Positions 50,554-61,137 of a stretch of DNA of 64,000 nt are shown here, piece by piece. The notes beneath the pieces are model-generated. The model searched no databases, was not told the origin of the DNA, and saw only the letters and a program-made list of their open reading frames with translations. This stretch comes from Tetramitus jugosus (Eukaryota > Heterolobosea > Eutetramitea > Acrasida > Vahlkampfiidae), in contig OW569349.1 in NCBI GenBank assembly GCA_937625935.1, positions 248,001 to 312,000 on the forward strand. Reading direction: 5' to 3'. The first letter of the stretch is position 1; each line of letters starts with the position of its first letter. The translations under genes and the position numbers were made by a program.

Positions 50554-51939
50554 TTATTCTTCAATGGATTTGAAGATCCTATCAAAAGCGAGTTGCAGTA
50601 TGTCTGCAGGAGCGGCAGTGAAGCATATCCTGAACCATCCTGGATCTTGAGTGCAAAAGAAGGTTTCACCAGCACTAATGTTCACTTTGGCCTGTCTGAA
50701 AATATGATTCCAGAATGCCCTTTCATCAGCAAGGGTAATCTGATAGTCTGATGACTTCTTCATCCATTTTCGGATGTGATTGCCAAGATAGACGAACAGA
50801 AACATACCTCCTCTGGCTTCAACATACTTTACATTGTGTCTTTGAAGTGTATTGACTGCAGACGTATACGACTCAGCCATACGTTTCCTATTGGTTCTTG
50901 TGAAGAATCGAATAAACTCGTCATCCTTCAATAAGTGACTCATAACTTGTTGCGTATGGGAACTCACACCAACAAAGTAGCTACAGCTTCTGAATGCCTG
51001 TAAAACATTTGCATTGTGTGAATAAAGTACACCGACTCTAAATCCACTCAACACAAAGTCCTTGCTAAAACTGTAGATGAGGTGAGTGAACTGACAACCT
51101 CGATCTCCATACTTGTCATCTAGCATCAATCGACCAGCACTGACAAAATCTACATAGTCATCATCATCTCCATGATTTGTCTTGTTATTGTTAAAAATGG
51201 AGAGAGCATACACTTCATCACTAATGAAATGAATGTTTGTCTCTTCGCACCAGTCCATCAACTGACGCATCACACTCTCAGAATAAATCTCACCAGTGGG
51301 ATTGTTTGGTGAACAGAGCAGAAAGGCTCGCACAGTCTTGCCCTCGATTGTTGCGCGCGTGAAGCACTCTTGAACAACTTTGAGTGTGAGCTCAAATCGC
51401 TTCTTCTGAGCATCATACGGCAAATAAACAGGCAAAACGTTACAGTGGAACCTCTTTCCAAAATCACTAGGGAAGGAACGATACAGGGGAGCAGGGATCA
51501 TAATGTACTCACCCTCATCGCATATCACTGAACCAAGTAGCTCTAACAAGGAACCTGAACCGTTTCCAACAATCAAATGATCTGGGTTCACACTCTTGTT
51601 CAAGTCAACCGAAACAGAAGCGTCACCGTTTTCTATCACACTAGCGAAGACGTTGTTCTGTAGCAAGTGAGCCAACGCTCTACGGAACTGTGGATCACCC
51701 GCGAAATCAGTGTAATTCAAGTGGCGGGGTTCAATTGGATGCTTGGCTTGCAGTTCTCGGACCTTGTCACACATTTCTTGAGCCATGAGCACATTATCGG
51801 CTAAACCAAGATTAATGTATCCATCCTTGTTGTTTTCTGCATGGAACATGTCATAAAAAGCCTCACTGGATGCCGTGGAAAATGTTGGGTCATCTTTGAG
51901 TTGTTCTGCTCTCTTGGAAAGTGGTGGTGGGTTCTTCAT
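50554..51939 (-). CDS. ACC synthase-like class I PLP aminotransferase
   Basis: A single exon encoding 461 residues. The fold-type I PLP enzyme shows INLGLADNVL and LNYTDFAGDPQFRRALAHLL near the start, LLCSPNNPTGEIYSESVM, FISDEVYALSIF and the PLP-lysine region LIYSFSKDFVLSGFRVGVLY with Lys in SFSKDF. A late Arg in PGWFRICF is likely the substrate carboxylate contact. The block style matches 1-aminocyclopropane-1-carboxylate synthase and its animal relatives (ACCS), many of which act as other lyases or aminotransferases. So ethylene precursor synthesis is possible but not shown. It follows the tRNA by 95 bp. Confidence 0.88.
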   Translation of the reverse strand: MKNPPPLSKRAEQLKDDPTFSTASSEAFYDMFHAENNKDGYINLGLADNVLMAQEMCDKVRELQAKHPIEPRHLNYTDFAGDPQFRRALAHLLQNNVFASVIENGDASVSVDLNKSVNPDHLIVGNGSGSLLELLGSVICDEGEYIMIPAPLYRSFPSDFGKRFHCNVLPVYLPYDAQKKRFELTLKVVQECFTRATIEGKTVRAFLLCSPNNPTGEIYSESVMRQLMDWCEETNIHFISDEVYALSIFNNNKTNHGDDDDYVDFVSAGRLMLDDKYGDRGCQFTHLIYSFSKDFVLSGFRVGVLYSHNANVLQAFRSCSYFVGVSSHTQQVMSHLLKDDEFIRFFTRTNRKRMAESYTSAVNTLQRHNVKYVEARGGMFLFVYLGNHIRKWMKKSSDYQITLADERAFWNHIFRQAKVNISAGETFFCTQDPGWFRICFTAAPADILQLAFDRIFKSIEE

Positions 51940-52095
51940 GGTTTTGTTTGTTGTTTTTGTTCAGGTATTATTCTCCGGACTAGAAAGAAGCTTTGTGAGA
52001 CATAACACGTAAATGTGCCAAGAATGTGTGATTCTTGTTCCTAGCACTTGGGAAGTTTTATTTCTCAATCTAGAATCAGATGCAAAGACATTAAT

Positions 52096-53226
52096 TTACT
52101 GCTTTTCTTCGAGCATTTGTAATGCGGCCTTCACTTGATGTGGTGCCTTTCCTTGTGCAACCATCCATTTGGCCCAACCCTTGAAAGTTGGCTGACTCAT
52201 GGCTTGTTCCCAGGTTTGGCCACTAAACTTTCCAAATTTGATCGTTTCACTCCAATCAAACGAAGTTGGTGTATCCTTCTTCTTTGTAGCCCCTTCGGTA
52301 TCGAGATTAAACATGTCAAACATGTCGACATCACCATCCTCTAGAGTAGCTGGTCTTGATTGATCAACAATGTCTGTCTCAACAGAAAAAGCAGCTGGTT
52401 CAGCACTCTTTGCCTTTGATTTCACACTACTAGCACCACTGCTAGTTGATGAAGCAGATGTGGCAGCTTTTTCCTCAGAGTATGGATACTCGAATGCAGG
52501 TCTATCCTTTCTTCTATACAGCTTCTTTCTCTGGTTAGTCTTGACGTGAACAGCCCACACTTCCAAACCATGCTCTGCCTTCCACTTTAGAATAAAACTA
52601 GGATCCCACAGCTCTGATGCAATACCCAAATCCTTGCAACATCTCATCAATGCATTACTCTTGACACCTTCCAATGCAGAAGCCAGAGACTTGTGAGACA
52701 TGGACTCATCATATGCTTGATCACCCCAAGCTTGACTCACAAATTGTCCATTACAAAACAGAGCAAACTGTTGACAGATGGATCCATTGTCAATGTGATA
52801 GATACCACGTGGCATGAGACCCCAAGCACCAGGACCAAAAGCTCTATTCAAAATTCTTCTGTATTTAATCTCTGGAAGGTACAAGATACCATCTGGCTTA
52901 ATCTCTACATCATCATCACTCACTGGTTCCATCAAAATCTTTTGAGTGGTCTCTGAGAAGGGCTTGACAGAAATGTTGTGGAAGGATTGATCAGGCTCTG
53001 AAAAGTTGGACAGGATGGCTTGTTGTTGTTCTTGTTGCTGCAAAAGAGGAGTGGAGGCCTTGAAATTGACAGCAAAGCTTCTTCTTACATTGGCTTGGCA
53101 GGCGCAACAGTTACAAGCAGAGTTGTGTTTTTGTGGGATGACCAATGAGGAAACAAGAGATGCTCTCTTGTTGTTGTTGTTTGAGAGTCTCAGGGCAGTA
53201 CGAACAGTGGATCTTGAGATGTGCAT
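52096..53226 (-). CDS. MGM101: MGM101-like mitochondrial DNA recombination protein with extra C-terminal module
   Basis: This 376-residue protein starts with a basic presequence-like region (MHISRSTVRTALRLSNNNNK). The MGM101 core (about 95-245) has PDGILYLPEIKYRRILNRAF, GPGAWGLMPRG, SQAWGDQAYDESM and NALMRCCKDLGIASELWDP. MGM101 is a Rad52-like single-strand annealing protein needed to maintain mtDNA. A Ser-rich linker follows (about 255-320). The last 50 residues (IKFGKFSGQTWEQAMSQPTF...GWAKWM) form a small module seen at the ends of diverse DNA-processing proteins. Yeast MGM101 stops before that module, so this is a longer architecture. Confidence 0.9.
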   Translation of the reverse strand: MHISRSTVRTALRLSNNNNKRASLVSSLVIPQKHNSACNCCACQANVRRSFAVNFKASTPLLQQQEQQQAILSNFSEPDQSFHNISVKPFSETTQKILMEPVSDDDVEIKPDGILYLPEIKYRRILNRAFGPGAWGLMPRGIYHIDNGSICQQFALFCNGQFVSQAWGDQAYDESMSHKSLASALEGVKSNALMRCCKDLGIASELWDPSFILKWKAEHGLEVWAVHVKTNQRKKLYRRKDRPAFEYPYSEEKAATSASSTSSGASSVKSKAKSAEPAAFSVETDIVDQSRPATLEDGDVDMFDMFNLDTEGATKKKDTPTSFDWSETIKFGKFSGQTWEQAMSQPTFKGWAKWMVAQGKAPHQVKAALQMLEEKQ

Positions 53227-53386
53227 ATCTGTGAGCTTTTTTTGATGTCGAAGTTGGTTTGTTTTCCCGTTGAAGTTTCGATCAAAATTGACACAACAAT
53301 CCTGCCAAACTCTCGAGAGCTTGTAGATATCGTTTTTTGTTGAAGGTTCACATAATTGTTGTTGTGATCATCTGCTTGGTTGTGGA

Positions 53387-55051
53387 ATGAGTATGAATCA
53401 ATTGTTTAGAGTGGGATGGGATGAGGAGAGAGGTCGTGTTCTGGTTGCGAATCGTGCGATTGAGGTTGGTATGAACGTTATCGTTGACCGGGCATTTGCT
53501 TATAGCTCCAATGCATTGGATGCTGCTTGTTGTGTTTGCATGCGGCGATTACTGCAATCTGATGATGATGGAGCGAAGGAAGATGATGAGATCAACTGGT
53601 GTTGCGAGCGTTGCCATTTACTGTTTTGTAATGGGATAGACAATTGTGAAGGAGGTGGAGAAAAAATGCAGCATGATAATCGGTTGTGTGAATCGATGGA
53701 AAGACTGAGAACCATTTCATTGTTGACTCATGTGGAACTAGGTTTGGTTGTCTTGGTATTCAAAGCAGGTTTGGCTCTCGTGGATCACAGCTCTGAAGAA
53801 CCTGATCCCATGTACACTCAAGTAGTCCAAATGCTAAACAAAGTTAATTCTCCTGTTTGCAAACTCAACATGAATACTGCCTCGATGCTGGTGGACTGTC
53901 TCGAAACACATAGAGAGGATATAGATCCGGAACATTTGCACTCCTTTAGAGAATGTGCGGAGATGATGCTGAAACTTGTTCATGGTGCTTGTCCAGTATC
54001 ACCCTCCAGAATGACTAGTGATGATATAATCGATGTTTTTTGTAAGATATTTGTGAATGCCCATGGATTGTGCCCTCCTGGTTTTCGTACATGTGATGCA
54101 GCCACGGGTCTCTTCCCAATGGTTTCACTAATGTCACATAGTTGCATTCCCAACTGTTGCTTTTCGACTATATGTGATCGCATCTATGTTAGATCTATTA
54201 GACAAATCGACGAGGGAGAGGAATTGAGTATACCCTATGTTTCTTTGATGAACCCAACTCACATCCGACGGAAAGCATTACTCGAAAGCAAGTACTTTAT
54301 GTGCAACTGCCAGAGATGTAAATCTTCAACAGAATGTGGTCTGTATCTTCGATCATTCAAGTGCAATATGTGTCAGAATGGCTATGCGTCACCAGTATAT
54401 TCTTGTGATGTTCCTTCAAACAAGGAAGAGCATCGCGTGGAAATTAAGATAGATAACCTTTTCACATCTTCTAACTTTGATAACAATTTGGATAACATGT
54501 CGTTTGATGACGCTTTTGATGCATTCGATGATATATACTGCCAAGAGCAGTCAGTATCAAACTTTGAATTGTTACAGAAGATCGATCATTTATCTTGTAG
54601 CTCATGTGGTGTGATCTCATCTCCGGAACGAGTGGATGAACTCGAAAGCAGTATTCAGGTCGTTCTGTCTGACCTTGCAGCTGGAAAAGATAAACTATTG
54701 GAGTGCTTCAGCACTCATTTAGTTCATGTCCATCAACATCACTTTCTGATGTTTGCCTTGAGAGCAAGACAGCTAGAAATTCACTTGAACAAAACGTGTC
54801 TCTCTGAACCTCAGGATATCAATCAGTGCTTTGAGTATTTAATTGAATTTTCAAAGTTTAATTGCAATGAGACTGCGGAGTACAACTTGCAGTATGCATT
54901 GAGTTTGAGAGATAATGGTGGTGAATCAGAATTAATCAAGGAATTGGTACTACGAGTTCGATACCACTACTCAATAATTTATCCAGAGGAGCATCCCATA
55001 CATCAGGTATTATTGGAAGCGTTCCCTTCTCTTATTACCGACAACTCCTAG
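53387..55051 (+). CDS. SMYD-like SET-domain protein
   Basis: This single-exon gene encodes 554 residues. The N-terminal SET half (about 8-35) is split by a MYND-like Cys cluster (CCVCMRRLL, CCERCHLLFCNG, then CES at about 45-105). The SET core resumes near 225: GLFPMVSLMSHSCIPNCCF holds the NHSCxPN-type motif in the form SHSCIPN, and IDEGEELSIPYVS the catalytic Tyr. A post-SET CNCQRC completes it. Such proteins methylate lysines on histones or cytosolic proteins. A Cys-rich insert (SFKCNMCQNG, CSSCGV) and a helical C-terminal region follow. The last 42 nt of coding sequence overlap the 3' coding end of ATAD5. Confidence 0.88.
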   Translation: MSMNQLFRVGWDEERGRVLVANRAIEVGMNVIVDRAFAYSSNALDAACCVCMRRLLQSDDDGAKEDDEINWCCERCHLLFCNGIDNCEGGGEKMQHDNRLCESMERLRTISLLTHVELGLVVLVFKAGLALVDHSSEEPDPMYTQVVQMLNKVNSPVCKLNMNTASMLVDCLETHREDIDPEHLHSFRECAEMMLKLVHGACPVSPSRMTSDDIIDVFCKIFVNAHGLCPPGFRTCDAATGLFPMVSLMSHSCIPNCCFSTICDRIYVRSIRQIDEGEELSIPYVSLMNPTHIRRKALLESKYFMCNCQRCKSSTECGLYLRSFKCNMCQNGYASPVYSCDVPSNKEEHRVEIKIDNLFTSSNFDNNLDNMSFDDAFDAFDDIYCQEQSVSNFELLQKIDHLSCSSCGVISSPERVDELESSIQVVLSDLAAGKDKLLECFSTHLVHVHQHHFLMFALRARQLEIHLNKTCLSEPQDINQCFEYLIEFSKFNCNETAEYNLQYALSLRDNGGESELIKELVLRVRYHYSIIYPEEHPIHQVLLEAFPSLITDNS

Positions 55052-57815
55052 TTTGCCAAGTTCCTCCGTACTAAACACATCTTGGAAGTGATGATAGTAA
55101 CGTCGTGATGCTCTGCGACCTCGTTTGTCTTCCTCACGACTGCTAATCGACAGCACAGTATCGATTATATCTGGTTGAACATACTGCAAACCCATGGTCG
55201 AAGATACAGTCTTCCGTATGAGGCTAAGCAATTCTTGTTGGCTCTTCTTAACATAATCACGATACAAAGGATTCGATAGCACCACATGAGACACTGTGGA
55301 CAAATTAGGCCGAATATCAGAGTGATAAGCTTGACTCTGAGGAGAACGGCCTTTGATAAACCTTGTATGATTCAAAATATTGCCTGATGAATGTATAAAG
55401 CTAGATGTATCGTCAGCATAAAACGAGTCAGACGGCCGCTCACACATGTACTCAAATGCACAAAGATTGTCCATGTAAGAGCAAACATCATAAATAGATT
55501 CAGGTTGAGTTCCACTTGGCGATAATAAATAATTATTAAACATAATATCCAAGCCCTGCTCTCTACTAACACTCAACTCGTCTTCAACAGCGTAATGTAT
55601 CCGATAATCGCTTAATGTGTTGTCGAAAAGATTACTTGCAATATAAAACAAACCCAGGTATCTTTCAAGGAATTGTTGCCTTGATTTCACGGTCATATCA
55701 ATCGGCTTGTCAAACAAGTCAGACATTCCACACGGTAATCTATCAACCTCTTGTGCCCAAAATTGAACGTTCAGTATCGTTCTGCGCAAATCTCCCTCAC
55801 AATACTGCAAAAGACTGTGTAGCTCGTGAATATTTTTGACTTCTAATCCTTCGCACATGAGAATTAGCACCACAAGATAGACCTTTTGAAGAATAAAACC
55901 ATTCACAACATCTAAATCACAACCAAGACTAATGCCGAGAGAGGTAAAATTGAGTTGCTTGCACATAGTTAAATCCTCAACCTCAATTTTACCTAGCAAC
56001 GAAAGATGTCAATCATAATTCTAAAACGTAAACCTGAATGTTATACATACTATTACTTGTTAATATGAGTGGTCTCTTTGTGCTTCTCTGAATTTTTTTG
56101 ATGGCAGCAAAGAAGTTCTTATCTGGTTCATATATGTTATCAACTTCCTCAAACAAAAGAAGACTGGAGGATTGCATCTTTTCTGATTGACAACTACTCT
56201 CTGTCGCCGTCTTATTGGCGAGGAATCTATGAATTTGATGAGATTGCGTCATCTCAATCAGTTTGAGCATCGATGCCTGAGAGCGCTCAGATGACGAATT
56301 AATTTCAAAAACGTGAAACCCTAACTCCTGTGCACTAGCATAAACTGAAGCAGTTTTCCCACTGGATAAATCTCCAGTCACCATCACTAAATTATTGGTG
56401 ATAGGATCAAACTCGTCCTCACTATCTCCATCACTCTCATTTTCATAGTCAACATCATCAAAAAACAAAAAGCTAGCAATCTTCTTTTTGTTGCTAGCTT
56501 TCAATTTCTTCTGCTTACTTCGTTTCTTCGTTGACTCTCTGAACGACTCCCAATCCTTCATCCATGACCATAGTTGGTCAATCACATCATGGTTACAACC
56601 CACCATTTCGTGTTTTGAAAGAGGGCGATACTTATGAGTCCATAAATCACCAGAGTTAGAGAACAATTCAAAAGAATCGTGATCATAATTCAATCGTCTC
56701 GCGACCAGCTCTTTGTATAATCTAACTGCCCAAACAGAATCAAATCCAGTGTACTTTTTGCTTAATTCCAACATTTTTGCATCTGCAAATTTCAAGTATT
56801 GTTCTATTGTTTTAGTCTTATTCTCCAAGGAAGGGATTGGTGATGGAAGTTGGCAACTACCTCCACTGCTCACTCTTCTTTTTGATTTTGTCTCATCAGC
56901 GCCAATATATTTGAACCACCAACTACCTTCTTTATCAGAGCTCATCAATTCGTTAATCTCCTGCTCTACTGTGCGTTCATCCTCTTCTTGATCGTAGTCC
57001 AAAGGCTCGATCGAAATCAGTGTATTTAATAGATCATACGGTTGGGAAACCCTCGAATAATTATCGTCATTTTGTAAAACGTGGAATGCTGGTCCATGCG
57101 TCCATACAGTAGAAGTTGAAACATTTTGCAATGGAACAGTATCCCAGTCTTCTCCAACATGCTCTAACTGAATGTTAATCGCTTCACTCTTGTCCTTCTT
57201 TTGCATAGATAGCAATAACGGATGCTTTGAAGCCTCTCCTTGAAACGGTTTACAAAATAATGGATTCAACTCCTTATTCTTCTCAATATTCTCCTTAAAT
57301 GATTGTAAATTTTTGAGCTCGCGTTTTCGTTTCTTTTGCTCCGAAGTCATAAAAACTTCGGCAATCGATGCAACAACTGTATCTGGACTTTTATCATTCA
57401 CTTTAATGGTTCCTTCATTCTTTAGACTCAATTTGGATGATTTCTTCTGACCAAATCCCTTTGTGAAAAACGGGTGAATCTTTGATGAGGTAGAAGTGGA
57501 CAGTTGTTGAACAGCACCACCATTCGCATCACTATTCTCATCAATCACAACCTCTTGCACTGCATTTTCGGACAATGTTATAGCAGGAGGCAGTACATTG
57601 TGAGACAAGGGAAGATTCTGAGCAACCTCTTGCGGTTGTTGATCATCACATGAAGAATCAGACTTGTTCGGTGATTCATTCTTCTTGAGAAACATTTTCA
57701 GAGGAACATAGCTGGCAGATGATGGTTTTGCCTTCTTGTTGTTGGGAGATTTCGTTGTTGTTGAGGAGGAGGAAGTTCTCTTGCGCTTCGTGTTGCTGCT
57801 ACTGTCACCCTTCAT
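55010..57815 (-). CDS. ATAD5: ATAD5/Elg1-like RFC-type AAA+ clamp unloader (two exons)
   Basis: Exons 56051..57815 and 55010..55992 flank a 58-bp GTATGT...AG intron; the phase-1 join restores LTSNS-KIEVEDLTM and gives 915 residues. The N-terminus is basic and disordered with possible PIP-like segments (IHPFFTKGFG). The AAA+ part starts LWTHKYRPLSKHEMVG, with Walker A GDLSSGKTASVYASAQELGF and Walker B LLLFEEVD, whose FEEVD form is diagnostic for ATAD5 over RFC1 or CTF18. The domain III segment CEGDLRRTILNVQFW is intact. It unloads PCNA from DNA with RFC2-5. An E2F-like site lies about 95 bp upstream. Confidence 0.9.
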
Positions 57816-57908
57816 GTTTCCTCTCTTCCAATTGGTTGAGTCAGACTGCTGCTCACAGAGATCGTTTATTTGTGTTTGGTTTTTGAGCCAAGTAACGGAT
57901 CGATTTTT

Positions 57909-57920
57909 GTGGCGCCAAAG
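57909..57920. promoter_or_regulatory. E2F-like palindrome upstream of ATAD5
   Basis: TGTGGCGCCAAA, an imperfect TTGGCGCCAA-type palindrome, lies 94 bp before the ATAD5 ATG in a short gap between two genes. Confidence 0.45.
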
Positions 57921-58004
57921 TTGTTTCCAGGAAAAAAAGGAAGAAACACAGCACTGAACAATGTTGTTGCCGAAGGAGTCTTTATGGTCTCACGAACAAA
58001 AGAT

Positions 58005-58798
58005 TTAAACTTCAACCTTGGCAATCTTGGCAGCATGCAACCAGAAGTTTCTAATCTTGGAGAAAGAAACTTCACCTGCCTGGAGAACTCTGTGTCTCTC
58101 CATTTCTTCGACATTGTCAGACAATGACCAGAATTGGTGAGCACAAATGGCAATGACATCCTTAATTTGCTTTCCAGATCTAAGAGTGAACAAATCCTTG
58201 CCATCAACGGTGAACAAGATGCTGGTCAAATCTCTTGGGTCTCTAATGCTGCAGATGCTTGCAATAGGTTGAGTGTAGCAGAGTGGATGAGAGTCGCTGT
58301 TTTTTTTGTTTTTTGTAAAACAGTGTTAGCTTATTTGTTGAAGTCTTGGTTAACAAAAGAACAATAAAGTATGAAATCAAACGATTACTAACAATGCAAG
58401 ATCAATAATTCCCTCGCAAGTGAATCCACTTGGGTTGTTCACAATTGGTACCAAATTTCCTTGGAGGCACTTCTTGGCAGCAACCAACCACTTCTTTGCA
58501 CTCTCGGAATGGAAATGTCTTTGAGAGAACTTGTTGCAGTACTTGTCACCATAACCAATAGCATATCCAGCGCTACCACAAGGCTTAGCCTTTTCCAAGC
58601 ATCCAAGATAGAAATTGCAGCTATCTATATAGATACAAACATCCACCAACAATGTCGTCAGTACAAGATCATCAATTAATTGAAAAAGTGGTGACACACT
58701 TTGTGACACATACCACTGGTTGGAGTGCAGACGCTTGAGAGAGCAGTTGCAAAACAAGCTAGTAAGAGAGATAATACGACGAATAAAATGGTCTTCAT
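58005..58798 (-). CDS. Secreted Cys-rich protein, stanniocalcin-like pattern (three exons)
   Basis: Exons 58714..58798, 58393..58624 and 58005..58296 flank introns of 89 and 96 bp (GTATGT and GTTAGT donors). Joins at phases 1 and 2 give VCTPTS-DSCNFYLGC and IIDLAF-DSHPLCYTQ, and 202 residues. A signal peptide (MKTILFVVLSLLLACFATA) leads a mature chain with ten Cys. The order F-L-G-CLE, GYGDKYCNKF, KKCLQGNLVP, then CYTQ with a CSI pair recalls stanniocalcin, a secreted calcium/phosphate factor in animals, but no global alignment was possible. A role as an extracellular or vacuolar protein is likely; the family call is weak. Confidence 0.78.
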
Positions 58799-59044
58799 AA
58801 TGAATTGATATGATTCAAAGAAACAAAATGTTGTGATTTGATATGTTTTATGTCCCGAACACTCAGTCGTACAACTCCCCGTCCTTCTAAATCGATGTCG
58901 AGATGTCGCATCAACTTGCAAAAACTCCTCCAGTTCGTTGAACCTCAAACTAACTCCCAATTGCATTTTCATCCCACAACAGCAAAAAATCAAACAACAA
59001 CACCAACAAGATCAAAGATTATCATTCAAAACAAGAAAAAAGAA

Positions 59045-59893
59045 ATGGGAAAGAAGAGAAAGGCAACGAATCAACGACCGGATCTAGAAGATCAACAAAC
59101 ATTAGATGAAAATCATCAAGAACAACAACAGTCAAGCTCAAACGATGTCATATCATCATTGGACAATCAAGATGAAGAACCAGAGAGAGTAACACTGGAC
59201 GAGAACTACAAGGATAGAGAAACAGATCCAAAAGCAATTGAGTTCTTGGGAGCTGTATCCGATGGAGATGAAAATGCCATTCAAAAGCTATTGGAGAATG
59301 GTGCTGATATTCATTGTACGGATGATGCTGGATATGTATGTTTTGTGCATCATGTATTTTTTTACTTCTATTGTATGTTGTTATGAGTGTAATCGAGCTC
59401 GATGTAACTCATTCAATGCCTTGTGAAAAATAGACACCATTGCATTTGGCCGCTAGACTCGGAAATATTGAAATTGTAAACTTTTTGTTGGATAAGGGAG
59501 CAGATGTCAATTTCAAGGATGGTTATGGTCAAACACCATTGATGAGAGCAGCACGAAAGGGACAAAAATCAGTGGCTCAAACACTGTTGGACCGCGGTGC
59601 CAATGTTGATGTCATTAGCACAGATGATGAAGCAACGACTGCGTTGCATTTGGCATCTGAAGAAGGCAAAACAGAAGTTGTAAAGCTTTTGTTGAGTAAG
59701 AATGCTGATATCACCATTAAAAATGTATGTATAATAATGCTTGCACAGCAGTGCATCTATTTACGATCAGAGCGAGACTTATCATCCATTTGTTCAATGT
59801 ATGTAGAGCGATGGCGAGACTGCTGCTGATATCGCCAGACGAAAAGAAATTAGAGAATTAATCTTGAGCAACGGCGCACAAACAAAGGAGTAA
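59045..59893 (+). CDS. Small ankyrin-repeat protein (three exons)
   Basis: Exons 59045..59335, 59434..59724 and 59807..59893 flank GTATGT introns of 98 and 82 bp, all phase 0. The joins give [16 protein letters not shown] and [18 protein letters not shown], and 222 residues. After a polar Lys/Glu/Asp/Gln N-terminus of about 75 residues come four ankyrin repeats ([56 protein letters not shown]) and a short capping repeat ending [11 protein letters not shown]. Introns 1 and 2 fall at the same place in the repeat (before TPLH-like and SDGE). It is probably an adaptor; no partner is visible. Confidence 0.9.
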
Positions 59894-60068
59894 TTGTGTG
59901 ATACTAGTTCTTCTCTAGAGTTTATCAACAACTTTAATCAAATATAGGAAGGTTAAAGCTTGGTTGGCCATTGTATGAACAAGATACATTGCACTGCAAA
60001 GCGCGAATAAATAACTGATGAGTTGGTGAAAGCTTTCACTATCCTTTTCCTATTGAAATGAATCTCTC

Positions 60069-60719
60069 TTAACATTGGAATTGGCTCCTCGATTCGTCTC
60101 TATCGAGCTCTGCTTCCCTTAGGTCAATTAGCTTTCGACCATAATCTTCTAGCTGTCGCCTAAATCCAGTGTTTGGATCGACGATTGGTCTGATTGTCTG
60201 GAGGAGTGTCAATGCTTCATTAAATGATATGTTCGTTGACCTCATCAAATATGCTATCACAATTGATGGAGAACGACTGGCACCAGCTAATATTTAATAA
60301 TTCACACCATATCATCAACATGTTAGCTTCTGATTGGATACATTGCAAGTAACACATGTGGAGAAAATGCGTGTGAAGCGAAACATACCTAGACAATGAA
60401 CCAAAACTCGATGTTGAGGATTAGAGTGAAGAGCACTATGGATAAAATCGTGCGACAACTCAAAAGACTCAGCCAAGGAATGCGAGGGAACATCCGGTGT
60501 CACCAGAGTCAAATATGTAAATTCAGCGGGAAAAGGATTTCGGTTAACGGCCGTACACTGAACAATGTGCGTGATTCCGTGTCTCCTCAGCAGCTCAACG
60601 TCTTCTGCTGCGTTTTGATTGCCAAGGAACAATCGATCGGGAATGATAGAGCTAATTGGAACCATTAAACTGGTCAGTAGTGCTTCGGAATCCATACATT
60701 GAACACCTTTGTTGTGCAT
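60069..60719 (-). CDS. Dual-specificity protein phosphatase (two exons)
   Basis: Exons 60389..60719 and 60069..60286 flank a 102-bp GTATGT...AG intron that splits the active site; the phase-1 join gives VHCL-AGASRSPSIVIAYLM, the HCxxGxSR loop with C109 and R115. The ATG at 60719 is the first in frame, giving 182 residues. The N-terminal half (SIIPDRLFLGNQNAAEDVEL) is the usual DUSP start, and the general acid is probably D76 in TPDVPSHSL. There is no kinase-interacting domain, so this is a small atypical DUSP. The substrate is unknown. Confidence 0.91.
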
Positions 60720-61137
60720 TCTCGAGTCGCAATTGTTATGTGTCAATCTTTGATGAAAAGTCTTTTCCTCTCAATGTTTTCTGATCGGCAACAAAAAAGG
60801 GAAACTTTACCCACATCAACAGCAATCGATGCGCGTTTCGGAAACGGACGTCAGTGTCTCCTTTTTTTTGTAATGGCAGCGAAACGGCTATCTGCTGTTG
60901 AAGCACACATCATTTTCACACACCAAGCTTTACATTTACGATACGGAATTGAAAAAAAATACAGTGGCCATAATGTTTATATTATGCAATATTTAAGAGA
61001 GGGAGTTGTGTGTCTGCCGTATGAACCGATTGCAACATTGCTCTTGAAAAAAACCTAAAGAGTTCTTTAGACAAAGGGGGAGAGATTGAGTATATATGAG
61101 AGTGTGTGCGTGTATGCATATCCATATTTGCTCCTTC
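60720..61137. other. Region between DUSP and Ras genes
   Basis: This gap upstream of the phosphatase holds a 62-codon plus-strand frame (60870s to 61058, MAAKRLSAVEAH...) of doubtful status and T-rich tracts. No RNA gene was seen. Confidence 0.35.

Noticed and set aside
60872-61058. 62-codon ORF between DUSP and Ras
   Set aside because: Short, follows a T-rich tract, no family; could be real, but there is nothing beyond an open frame to support it.
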